A stretch of DNA of 24,358 bases from Hydrogenophaga sp. GTDB taxonomy: Bacteria; Pseudomonadota; Gammaproteobacteria; Burkholderiales; Burkholderiaceae_C. The stretch lies in assembly GCA_018335615.1 (NCBI GenBank), contig JAGXRS010000123.1:1-24358 (forward strand), read 5' to 3'. The notes beneath the pieces were generated by a model that ran no database searches, had not been told where the DNA came from, and saw nothing but the letters and a program-made list of their open reading frames with translations. The position numbers and the translations under genes are program-made. Below are positions 14,911 through 22,018 of this stretch, in pieces; within the stretch, counting starts at the first letter, position 1, and every line of letters begins with the position of its first letter.

Positions 14911-17214
14911 TCAAGGCGCCGACCGGTAGCGTCTGGCCATCAGAGCGCGCAGCGGACGGTACGCCAAAGCTGCCAGCAGGGCACAAATCAAGAGCACGAG
15001 GAACCCCAACAGCATCGGCTGGTCTTGGAAAAACCAGCGCAGTTTGCTCAGGGTCGGCAAGGAACCGACATGGTAGGTTTCGCTGACTTGGGCATGGCTG
15101 ACTGTCTTGTCATGAATCACGACGAAGTCGCCCTTGATCGAGCCCACCCGCTCGGGATCGGTCAACACGTCCGATATGCTGTTCAACTCGTCGGATTTGT
15201 CGGCATGCAGGTACACCACACTTCTGCCTTTGGCCAGGGGTGACTCGAAAGCCATCAGGGCGGTCAGGCCACCGCTCCCGCTCAGGTTCAGGTTGCCTTT
15301 GGTGGGCGGGGTGGCCTGCACGTCCTGCTGTTCCCAACGGTAAGCAGGCCGCCACGCAATCGACGGCTCCCGTACCCGACGCTCATTGCCTTTTTGCACC
15401 ATGGGCAGGCGGTCTGCCCATTGGCTCATCAAGTCCTGCCGTTTTTCCGACCCCACCACGATCAGATCGCGGGCCGACACGGCGGCGATGTCGGCCGCGG
15501 TCACCACCACGTGGCGCAACGCAGGGTAGGCCGTGGCCTCCCCCATCTTGCCCATGAGCGCCAAGTAGGCGCTCAACTCCTGTGCGTTGGGCACAGGCGG
15601 TAGAACCACCGCGGTTTCCGACAAGTCGGCCATACGCGTGAACGGAAAACCAATGTTGGCGAAGTACGCCAGGTTGGGCAGGGCGACGTAGTGCGGAAAA
15701 CGGCTGAAGTCCAGCGTGGACTCCGCATCGATGGCCGCCTGAAGGTTCTCAGGTGGCATGTTCTGGCATTCGCCTTCCTTGCGAACGTCGAAGTAGTAGC
15801 TCATTTGCAGCTGATCACGCCCGCCAATGGCATACGGTGGAAGGAACAGCATTTCCCGCTGCAGGGCAGCTTTGCCTGCCGCGGCGGGTCGGACGCCATC
15901 TGCCTGGTCCTCTTTCTTGTCCGGCCAGTTCAAGCCGAGCGTCTGTATGAAACTGGCGTTCAGGTTGATGTTCAGGCTGGAATTGTTGTGAAGCGGCAGG
16001 CGTGTGGCCCGGTACTTCAGGTCGAAGGGCACGCCGGGCGAGCGCCAGGTGAACAAGTCAGGCGAGACACGGTAGTTCACCCGGATCACTTCCGGGTAGT
16101 AGCCCTGCACCCTCAGCTCTTCAAGACGCACCAGCTCACCGAACTTCACGGGTCGGTCGATCGGAATCCAGGCCGGTGCGTCGTAGGGTTTGCGCGGCGC
16201 GGTTTCGGTGTCCTCGGTGACGGTCACGCGCTGGCCTGTCAGCGTCGTGCTGAACAACGCAATGGCACGGGCGGCACGGGCCAGCGCCTGCTCGTTCTCG
16301 CCACTCACCACCAGCAGCCTGGCCTGTGCATTGAGCGGGTGAGGCAGGATGGCAACACTGGCGCTTCGGGCGCTCTGGAACTCTCTCAGACGCTCATTGC
16401 CCTGCAAGAACACCACCGCGTTGCCCTCGGGCAGGGCGTCGAGCAATACCGGGAACTGCGCGCCACGGGTGCCCGCCTGGAGCCCGAACCATGAGGCGAC
16501 CACGCCAGCCGCCTGGAGTGTGCCGAAAGAGGGTGCCTGGGCAAATACGAAAGGCAGCTTCAAGGGGCCGTTTTCGCGTCGGTCCAGAAAGGGAAAGGGC
16601 AGATGCTTCAGGTCGCCCACCCTTGACACGGGTGCCAGCGTCAAGTCCAGGCGCCCCTGATCGCTCAAGGTCAGCCAGAGGGAAGAGTGAAACGGATCTT
16701 CGCATTGACGGGTGTAATGCCCGATGAAATTGAAGCGCAGGTTGTTGTTCTCGGCGAACAGGCGCGGGTCCAAGTTGTATTCCCGGGTGTTGCCCACCCC
16801 TTTGTCCTTGGGCAGGGGTTCCACCGCGACGATGCGCTCGTTGAGCAAGACCTTGAGATGGCTCAACTCCGGGATCAGGGCCGGCGAATAGTCATAGGCC
16901 ATGCTCAGCTTGGCGGCCACCACGACCTCGTCGGCACGCACGGGGAACGACAGCAGGCGCGATGCATCGACACCACGCAAGTTGATGGAGGACCAAGCCC
17001 CCATTTGCTTGAACGTCAGCGAGACCACCCGATTCGTGGCAACCGGTTTGCTGACGGCGTCGACCAGAGTTTCCTCTGCAGGCTGCGTCTGGGCCTTGGG
17101 CGCCTTCGCGCGTTGCGGCTGTGACTGTGCGGCGGCGGTCGAGAGAAAAACCGACGAAACCGCCAGGATCACCGCGCCCCAGCCCATCGTGTGCAGATTT
17201 TTTGCCCGGATCAT
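14911..17214 (-). CDS. bcsB: BcsB, periplasmic membrane-anchored subunit of the Bcs synthase complex
   Basis: A 767-residue protein, close to the 779 of E. coli BcsB. A signal peptide ending near Ser-Thr-Ala-Ala-Ala is followed by long beta-rich carbohydrate-binding and flavodoxin-like repeats. A typical BcsB landmark, Cys-Glu-Asp-Pro-Phe-His-Ser-Ser-Leu-Trp, occurs in the first half, and a single C-terminal helix (Met-Leu-Leu-Gly-Phe-Leu onward) ends in basic residues. BcsB caps BcsA on the periplasmic side and passes the glucan outward; its final helix is needed for BcsA activity. The ATG at 17214 overlaps the bcsA stop as ATGA; an alternative ATG at 17226 would add four residues. It is normal in length and landmarks, in contrast to the degenerate BcsA next to it. 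Confidence 0.9.
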   Translation of the reverse strand: MIRAKNLHTMGWGAVILAVSSVFLSTAAAQSQPQRAKAPKAQTQPAEETLVDAVSKPVATNRVVSLTFKQMGAWSSINLRGVDASRLLSFPVRADEVVVAAKLSMAYDYSPALIPELSHLKVLLNERIVAVEPLPKDKGVGNTREYNLDPRLFAENNNLRFNFIGHYTRQCEDPFHSSLWLTLSDQGRLDLTLAPVSRVGDLKHLPFPFLDRRENGPLKLPFVFAQAPSFGTLQAAGVVASWFGLQAGTRGAQFPVLLDALPEGNAVVFLQGNERLREFQSARSASVAILPHPLNAQARLLVVSGENEQALARAARAIALFSTTLTGQRVTVTEDTETAPRKPYDAPAWIPIDRPVKFGELVRLEELRVQGYYPEVIRVNYRVSPDLFTWRSPGVPFDLKYRATRLPLHNNSSLNINLNASFIQTLGLNWPDKKEDQADGVRPAAAGKAALQREMLFLPPYAIGGRDQLQMSYYFDVRKEGECQNMPPENLQAAIDAESTLDFSRFPHYVALPNLAYFANIGFPFTRMADLSETAVVLPPVPNAQELSAYLALMGKMGEATAYPALRHVVVTAADIAAVSARDLIVVGSEKRQDLMSQWADRLPMVQKGNERRVREPSIAWRPAYRWEQQDVQATPPTKGNLNLSGSGGLTALMAFESPLAKGRSVVYLHADKSDELNSISDVLTDPERVGSIKGDFVVIHDKTVSHAQVSETYHVGSLPTLSKLRWFFQDQPMLLGFLVLLICALLAALAYRPLRALMARRYRSAP

Positions 17215-19394
17215 CTTTTTTTCCATGCTTGCATCCAACCACCCAGCAGTAGCCACCACGACCATTCGGCCAATCGCTTTTTCAGACCCAACATCACCGT
17301 GCGCACCGCGTCGAAGGCTCTGAGCACCCATGGAGGAAAGGGCTGGTCGGCGTCGCGGCCGGGTAGCCATTTCGGCCAATCCGGCCCCCGTGAAAACACG
17401 GCCGCTGCGACAGCCCGGTAAGAAGTCTGGACCGCCTCTTCAATGTGTGCGCACAGCGCGTGTCCTTGACAAGACACCACCCGTGCGGGAAAAACAAATT
17501 CGCGGCCCTGCCGGAAAATGGAGATGTGGACCCTCGTGTCCTCCTCCAAGGTCATCGGAACAGGCACGGCAAGTGTCAAGACGTTGCTGGGAAAGTTCTC
17601 CGTAACGCAGGACACGGCGTGACCGGATGGCAGCCGGACGGAAGCAGACCGGCGTGCCTGCAGGCGCGTTTGCTGGCGAATGTGCTGAGACTCTTTCGCC
17701 ACCGCCAACATGGCCGCCAGAAGCAGCAAGTTATAACCGGCCCAGAGAAGGTACAACGTCGGCATGCCTGTGCTCTCATGGGGAGGCCTGATCCATTGCG
17801 CCAGGCCGCTCATGAAGCCCGCCAGGTTCAGGGTCAAGACAAGCGCAAAGGGCCAGACGGTAAGGCCATCGAAAGCCTCTTGCAGGGGCAGCTTGTCGCG
17901 CTGCTGAACATCGAGCCAACGCATCCATTCGGTCCGGGTCACGCTGAGCGCGGTCGAGACCAGAATGCACAGCCCGAGGGCCGCCTCCTTGATATCTTCC
18001 AGCCAGGTGAGCCTGGTCTTGCCCTCGAAGCGGGAGTGCGCGATATAGCCTTGCAGCCAGTGCGGCACAAAAAAAGCGAGCAGAAGATCGGTCGAGGTCT
18101 GGATGACGTTCACGTTCGCCAGCAGGTAGGCCAGCGGTGCCATCAAAAAAACCAACATCGGTACAACGCGGTAGAACTGGAGCATGGCCTGCAGGCTCGC
18201 AAGACCTTGTTTGCTGGCCAGCGAGCCCACAGAGAAGGGCTGGTCAACCCGAAACACATCGAGGACCGGCGGTGCAGGCTGGCTGGGCCCGGAGGCGTGC
18301 GGGCTGTGCTCCAGGTGCTGGCCCTGTGGTGGCAGAAAGCCAATGTAAGCGTTGCGCAAGCCCAGGGCTTGCAACTTGAGCGCTGTGTGGGACTTCTCTG
18401 TCACGGGCTCTGGCGCCAGACCGCCGGCCTGCAACAGCATGGAGCGCCGCAACACCACACACGAGCCGCCCAGATCGGAGGCGCCCAGGATGGACCGGCT
18501 GCGCTGTGACGCCTCAGGAACCAGAAAATGCGTCGCGGTCTGCATCATGCCGAGTGTGCGGTCCGCCACCCACCAACCGGCTGTGCTGGTCAAGAAATGC
18601 CTGTCGGGGGCCTTGTCGCCATCGAAAACCACGATCCATTCGCCCTGTGTGACCAGCAATAGCTGGTTGAGGCTCTCGGTCTGGCTGGCATCACCGGCGG
18701 GGCTTGGCCAATAGGTCAGGCCCATCGAAGCGGCCAGCAGGCGTGTGGTGTCCGTGGGACGGTCGTCGAGAAGGTAGCGTTTGATTTTTTCCGGAGGCCA
18801 ATCCAGGGCCAGAGCGGCTCTGGCTGCGCGCTCAATGGACGCTGCTGTCAGTCCCTGACAAGGGATGAAGACATCGACCGTGGGCCAATCCCCAGGATCG
18901 GCGGGCAGGGGCACGGGCGCACGCTTCACCGGATAGGCGCCCGCCAACAGGTCGACCATTCTTAACAGCACCAGGTGCAGTTCTGCGGCGCACAGGGCAA
19001 AACCCAGCACCAGCGCCATGTCCAGATGGGGACTCAAGGTGGCATCGAAACGCCAGAAGAGATAGCGTGCACTGGCCACCAGTGACAACCCGACCAGGAT
19101 CAGCGTGACCCACGCACCGCCATAGCGCCGCGTGTAGAGACTGATGGCGACAACCAAGCCAGCAAACACCATCTGGCTTTTCAGCGAAAGGTCGACCGTC
19201 GCCACGAACGCCAGGCCCAGCGCACACAGCAGTACCGTCAGCTTGAGAATGCCCGGCAACGACCAGACCTGAGCAGCCATCAGCCGATCACCCCATTGGT
19301 TGATGACGCCTTCGAGGTAGGGCCGTTTCGGAGCGCTGTCCCCTGCCTTTCCCCAGCGTTCACGCCAGAGCGACAGGATTAACCGGGGGCTCAT
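17211..19394 (-). CDS. bcsA: BcsA-like membrane protein with degenerate glycosyltransferase site and partial PilZ domain
   Basis: A 727-residue homologue of the cellulose synthase catalytic subunit, with membrane segments on both sides of a GT2 domain (about 170-385) and a C-terminal PilZ-like region (about 570-665). Regional similarity to BcsA is clear (VFDGDKAP, GMMQTATHF, FRVDQPF, MAPLAYLL). Asp-Asp (210-211) and Asp-Gly-Asp (258-260) remain. However, the catalytic Thr-Glu-Asp is Thr-Glu-Lys (332-334), the Gln-x-x-Arg-Trp segment is replaced by a Pro/Ser/Ala stretch (about 366-377), the Lys-Ala-Gly-Asn block is missing and Tyr-Asn-Glu is Cys-Gln-Gly. In PilZ, Arg573-x3-Arg577 is kept but the D/NxSxxG motif reads Asn-Phe-Pro-Ser-Asn-Val. 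The frame is open and joined by ATGA overlaps to bcsQ and bcsB, so it is a maintained gene, not a decaying one. I infer a non-catalytic structural or sensor subunit. Confidence 0.88.
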   Translation of the reverse strand: MSPRLILSLWRERWGKAGDSAPKRPYLEGVINQWGDRLMAAQVWSLPGILKLTVLLCALGLAFVATVDLSLKSQMVFAGLVVAISLYTRRYGGAWVTLILVGLSLVASARYLFWRFDATLSPHLDMALVLGFALCAAELHLVLLRMVDLLAGAYPVKRAPVPLPADPGDWPTVDVFIPCQGLTAASIERAARAALALDWPPEKIKRYLLDDRPTDTTRLLAASMGLTYWPSPAGDASQTESLNQLLLVTQGEWIVVFDGDKAPDRHFLTSTAGWWVADRTLGMMQTATHFLVPEASQRSRSILGASDLGGSCVVLRRSMLLQAGGLAPEPVTEKSHTALKLQALGLRNAYIGFLPPQGQHLEHSPHASGPSQPAPPVLDVFRVDQPFSVGSLASKQGLASLQAMLQFYRVVPMLVFLMAPLAYLLANVNVIQTSTDLLLAFFVPHWLQGYIAHSRFEGKTRLTWLEDIKEAALGLCILVSTALSVTRTEWMRWLDVQQRDKLPLQEAFDGLTVWPFALVLTLNLAGFMSGLAQWIRPPHESTGMPTLYLLWAGYNLLLLAAMLAVAKESQHIRQQTRLQARRSASVRLPSGHAVSCVTENFPSNVLTLAVPVPMTLEEDTRVHISIFRQGREFVFPARVVSCQGHALCAHIEEAVQTSYRAVAAAVFSRGPDWPKWLPGRDADQPFPPWVLRAFDAVRTVMLGLKKRLAEWSWWLLLGGWMQAWKKR

Positions 19395-20152
19395 CGGTTC
19401 AGGACGTCGATCAGCCAGTTAGCGAGTCGAGCCAGGTCGTGGCTGGCCTGTCCGTGCGGGTCATAGACCAGAACCGGTTGCCGAAAGGCGAGCGCTTCGC
19501 CGACGGCTTCGTCCTGGTGAATGCCGACCGGAGCGATGCGCTCGCCCAGATGCTGGTGCAGCAATTCGGTCACATCCCGGTTCAAGACCTGGGTTTTGTC
19601 CACTTGGTTCAACACGTAGAAGCTGTTGAGCTCGGGACGAAGAACCGCCATGTCTTCCAGCCAGGCCTCCATGGCGGGAATGGTGGCATAGGACCCTGCA
19701 TCGGCGAGCAGCACGATCAGCACGAGGTCGGCACAGGCAAACACCTGCTTGAGGTACACAGAAGGCCCCGGCGGGGTGTCGATCAGCACCACCCCATCGT
19801 GGCCCAGGCCAGCCTGCTGCAGATTCTTGCCCAGCCATCCAGGTGATTTGACGAGAATCGCCTCAAATGCCTCGCGATCAGATTCGCTGACCATGCCGTA
19901 AGGCACACAGGACACCTCAAAAGGACTGGCCACCGCCGCGCCGGCCCAGCCATCCCCCCGCAGGGTCTGCTTGCAAACACTGGCTTGTGTTCCGTTGACA
20001 CCCAGATGCCAATGCAGCGCATTCTGCGGATCGAGATCGACCACCGAAACGCGGCCAGGGCCCAACCTGGTCGCGAGCGCCATGGCGATGTTGGCCGTCA
20101 GGGAGGTTTTCCCCACGCCACCTTTCATCGAAACAATGCCGACAACACTCAT
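19391..20152 (-). CDS. bcsQ: BcsQ-type MinD/ParA ATPase, first copy
   Basis: A 253-residue cytoplasmic P-loop ATPase with Met-Lys-Gly-Gly-Val-Gly-Lys-Thr-Ser (9-17), Asp-Leu-Asp-Pro-Gln-Asn and Ile-Asp-Thr-Pro-Pro-Gly-Pro. The Walker A keeps both lysines, whereas E. coli BcsQ has a threonine where the second lysine should be. Position before bcsA and after a proline-rich Bcs accessory gene matches the order in betaproteobacterial bcs operons. The ATG at 20152 follows AGGGAAAAG and overlaps the previous stop as ATGA; its own stop overlaps bcsA as ATGA. The predicted job is ATP-dependent assembly and localisation of the Bcs complex, perhaps together with the paralogue at 14042-14791. Confidence 0.88.
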   Translation of the reverse strand: MSVVGIVSMKGGVGKTSLTANIAMALATRLGPGRVSVVDLDPQNALHWHLGVNGTQASVCKQTLRGDGWAGAAVASPFEVSCVPYGMVSESDREAFEAILVKSPGWLGKNLQQAGLGHDGVVLIDTPPGPSVYLKQVFACADLVLIVLLADAGSYATIPAMEAWLEDMAVLRPELNSFYVLNQVDKTQVLNRDVTELLHQHLGERIAPVGIHQDEAVGEALAFRQPVLVYDPHGQASHDLARLANWLIDVLNR

Positions 20153-20805
20153 CTTTTCCCTAAGCGGGTCGACAGAGAAGACCGTTTTTCCACCGGCTTG
20201 ACGGCGGCTTTTTCTTTGACATCCAAGCGGCTGAAGATTTGACTCAAGGAATCGTCGGCATCGGCCTTTGCGTCAACTTGTGCCTTGTCGGGAATCGACG
20301 GGGCCTTCGTAGTCGCTTTTGCAAACAAGCCAACCACGTTCTCTCGCTCTTCGTCGACGTCGGGCTCCATGGCCGGTGCGAGTTTGGAAAACAGCGACGC
20401 GCGAACCTGCGCCGCCGCAGCGCTGCCCGGCGCATGTGGACTCAACCTGCCCAAGGGTGGCTCCGCTGCCGCTGAGGTCATGGTGCGGGTTGGCGGCTGC
20501 GCGGCTTCCGAGACCATGCGCTCAGATATCTGGGTCAGACTCTGAGCCAGTTTGCTGCTCAACCCCGACATGGACAACACGGGCTTGGGCGTTTCCGCTC
20601 TCACCGTGTCCTGCACGCCCCACCGCTTTCTTTCCTGCGGCGTCAACGGCGGGGTCGGCTCGGGTCTGGTGGGCGCGACAACCTTGAAAAGCGGCCACTC
20701 CTGCCCGGCACTGGGGGTGGTCGCTGCCACCGCAGCCTCGAACTTCGACTCTTCAGGAGCCAGGGTGCGGAACAGCGCGGAAAGGTTGTTGCCAGTGGGT
20801 AGCAT
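20149..20805 (-). CDS. Proline-rich Bcs accessory protein, BcsP/BcsO-like
   Basis: A 218-residue, low-complexity, Pro/Ala/Ser-rich cytoplasmic protein with no signal peptide or membrane helix. Short ordered patches stand out: Asn-Asn-Leu-Ser-Ala-Leu-Phe-Arg (6-13), Glu-Trp-Pro-Leu-Phe-Lys-Val-Val near 36-43 and Ser-Leu-Ser-Gln-Ile-Phe-Ser-Arg-Leu close to the C-terminus. Proteins of this kind, called BcsO or BcsP, precede bcsQ in many beta- and gammaproteobacterial cellulose operons, where BcsP is thought to stand in for BcsR. The ATG at 20805 has AGAGGA upstream, and the stop overlaps bcsQ as ATGA. I infer that the short motifs bind BcsQ or BcsE; the exact family name is uncertain without a profile search. 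Confidence 0.7.
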   Translation of the reverse strand: MLPTGNNLSALFRTLAPEESKFEAAVAATTPSAGQEWPLFKVVAPTRPEPTPPLTPQERKRWGVQDTVRAETPKPVLSMSGLSSKLAQSLTQISERMVSEAAQPPTRTMTSAAAEPPLGRLSPHAPGSAAAAQVRASLFSKLAPAMEPDVDEERENVVGLFAKATTKAPSIPDKAQVDAKADADDSLSQIFSRLDVKEKAAVKPVEKRSSLSTRLGKR

Positions 20806-20826
20806 GTGCGTCCTCTTCTAAATGTC

Positions 20827-21300
20827 TTACTGAGGGTGGCGCCCAAAACGAAATCGGACATCCATTCCGCCCCCCGGCTCGCCAACACCGCGCACGGACA
20901 TGGTTTCACTGGCCCCGAGCACATTGAACGCCCTTTGGTAAAACCCTTGGAGCAGGGCCATGCTCCATCCAATGGCCTCATCGCCAAACGCTTCGGCCAG
21001 GGGAGCCGCATAGTGCGTGATCTCGATAAAGCCTTTGACCTCTCTCAGCGTGACCCATCCCCAGTTGATACGAGCCCAGAAAAAGTTGAGGTTTTCTTCC
21101 AGTTGCGCCAAGGTCTGCACATTCTGAAAATGCTCTTCGGTATCGGTGGCGAAACGCTCGCCAATCCTGGAAAACAGCTCCTGCAACTCCTTTTCGTGCA
21201 TGTGCGCCGACATCTCTACGGACATGGCTCGCAGGACGGGCAACCACTGGAGAGACACTTGCTGCTCTCGAAAATAACTTTGCAAGGCGTCGTTGGTCAC
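20827..21300 (-). CDS. bcsD: BcsD, periplasmic subunit D of the cellulose synthase complex
   Basis: A 157-residue protein matching the 156-residue Komagataeibacter BcsD in length and in key sequence: Ile-Asn-Trp-Gly-Trp-Val-Thr-Leu (78-85) corresponds to INWGYVKL, and Leu-Leu-Gln-Gly-Phe-Tyr near 116-121 matches the LEGLYGRW helix. BcsD forms a ring-like octamer with inner channels for glucan chains and helps align synthase complexes. It has no signal peptide. I choose GTG at 21300, with GGAAAAG nine bases upstream, because extension to an earlier GTG would run through the AT-rich promoter region. It is the first gene of the bcs unit and starts 18 bases after a TAGTATTAT site, which implies a very short leader. 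Confidence 0.82.
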   Translation of the reverse strand: MTNDALQSYFREQQVSLQWLPVLRAMSVEMSAHMHEKELQELFSRIGERFATDTEEHFQNVQTLAQLEENLNFFWARINWGWVTLREVKGFIEITHYAAPLAEAFGDEAIGWSMALLQGFYQRAFNVLGASETMSVRGVGEPGGGMDVRFRFGRHPQ

Positions 21301-21317
21301 GGTAGACTTTTCCAAAA

Positions 21318-21333
21318 ATAATACTAAAGTATT
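21318..21333 (-). promoter_or_regulatory. Proximal TAGTATTAT element and dyad at bcsD
   Basis: On the minus strand TAGTATTAT covers 21326-21318, partly within the perfect dyad AATACT-AA-AGTATT (21320-21333). TATTAT here could be the -10 box of the bcsD promoter, with a poor TTGCAG-like -35 17 bases upstream. A repressor bound to the dyad would cover this promoter. Confidence 0.5.
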
Positions 21334-21380
21334 TGTATGCCTGCAAAGAAGGCATAAAAAAACCCTACATATATGCCAGA

Positions 21381-21389
21381 ATAATACTA
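21381..21389 (-). promoter_or_regulatory. Distal TAGTATTAT element at bcsD
   Basis: A second exact TAGTATTAT on the minus strand, about 80 bases upstream of the bcsD start, produced by the tandem duplication. It is preceded by CTA, giving a partial CTATAG symmetry in place of the full dyad of the proximal copy. It could be a second operator or an alternative promoter. Confidence 0.4.
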
Positions 21390-21416
21390 TAGCCTGCACC
21401 GAGCTGGTTCAGGCAT

Positions 21417-21446
21417 AAAAAAAGCCCCAGACTCGCGTCAGGGGCT
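21417..21446 (-). terminator. Rho-independent terminator of the atp operon
   Basis: On the minus strand AGCCCC and GGGGCT pair around a 12-base centre (further TGA/TCT partial pairing) and are followed by a run of T residues. It begins about 34 bases after the atpC stop codon, the expected place for the end of the ATP synthase transcript. Confidence 0.85.
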
Positions 21447-21479
21447 GCGGATTGTAGGCCGAAGCCAGCAAATCGCGTG

Positions 21480-21896
21480 TTATTTTTTCTGACGAAACTT
21501 ACGCAATGCAGCAATCTGGGCGGCCATGACCGCCAGCTCTGACGTTGCCTTGGCCAGGTCAATATCGCTCTTGGCGTTCTTCAAAGCCTCTTCAGCCTGC
21601 TTGCGGGCGTCCATGGCTTTGGCTTCGTCCAGGTCTTTGCCGCGGATGGCGGTGTCAGACAGCACGGTGATGTGGTTGGGCTGCACTTCCAGAATGCCAC
21701 CGGCCACGAACACGAACTCTTCGCCACCGTCGGCCTTTTCGATGCGCACGGCACCGGGCTTGATGCGGGTGATCAGCGGAATGTGACCGGGCAGGATGCC
21801 CAGCTCACCGGCCTCGCCTGGCAGTGCCACGAACTTGGCATCGCCCGAAAAGATGGACTCTTCGGCGCTGACGACGTCGACGCGGATGGTGCTCAT
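21480..21896 (-). CDS. atpC: ATP synthase F1 subunit epsilon
   Basis: A 138-residue protein with the beta-sandwich of AtpC (Met-Ser-Thr-Ile-Arg-Val-Asp-Val-Val-Ser-Ala-Glu, then Leu-Pro-Gly-Glu-Ala-Gly-Glu-Leu-Gly-Ile-Leu-Pro-Gly-His) and a C-terminal helical hairpin ending in Arg-Gln-Lys-Lys. It couples the gamma shaft to the catalytic head and inhibits ATP hydrolysis. The ATG at 21896 with AGGAG upstream is preferred over a longer frame starting at 21956. It is the last gene of the atp operon, 122 bases after atpD. Confidence 0.97.
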   Translation of the reverse strand: MSTIRVDVVSAEESIFSGDAKFVALPGEAGELGILPGHIPLITRIKPGAVRIEKADGGEEFVFVAGGILEVQPNHITVLSDTAIRGKDLDEAKAMDARKQAEEALKNAKSDIDLAKATSELAVMAAQIAALRKFRQKK

Positions 21897-21961
21897 ATGT
21901 ACTCCTGTAAAAAGGTGAGTGGAAAGCAAGCAGCGGGGTGGCTGGCCAGGCGCCACGCGCA

Positions 21962-21980
21962 GCCGTACTCAAGGTACGGC
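21962..21980. repeat. REP-like palindrome between atpD and atpC
   Basis: GCCGTAC and GTACGGC form a perfect seven-base inverted repeat around TCAAG, inside a 122-base GC-rich gap. Palindromes of this form look like the dispersed intergenic repeats of Comamonadaceae genomes, but no second copy is seen in this window. In RNA it would give a hairpin that could protect or attenuate the atpD-atpC transcript. Confidence 0.55.
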
Positions 21981-22018
21981 GAGCACAGCCACAACGCCGG
22001 ACGCCCCCGAGCGCTGCT

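Larger units (their letters stand above)
21312..21428. repeat. Imperfect tandem duplication between atpC and bcsD
   Basis: Two units of about 54 bases, 21312-21365 and 21376-21428, share three blocks in the same order: AATAATACTA, GCCTGCA and AGGCATAAAAAAA followed by CCC or GCCC. The unit next to atpC overlaps the atp terminator; the one next to bcsD carries only its T-tract side on the minus strand. The duplication doubled the AT-rich TAGTATTAT element upstream of bcsD. Confidence 0.7.

Noticed and set aside
14911..21300. Annotating the region simply as a cellulose biosynthesis operon
   Set aside because: The BcsA-like protein lacks the catalytic base and QxxRW, and BcsC and BcsZ are absent, so cellulose production from this locus is not supported.
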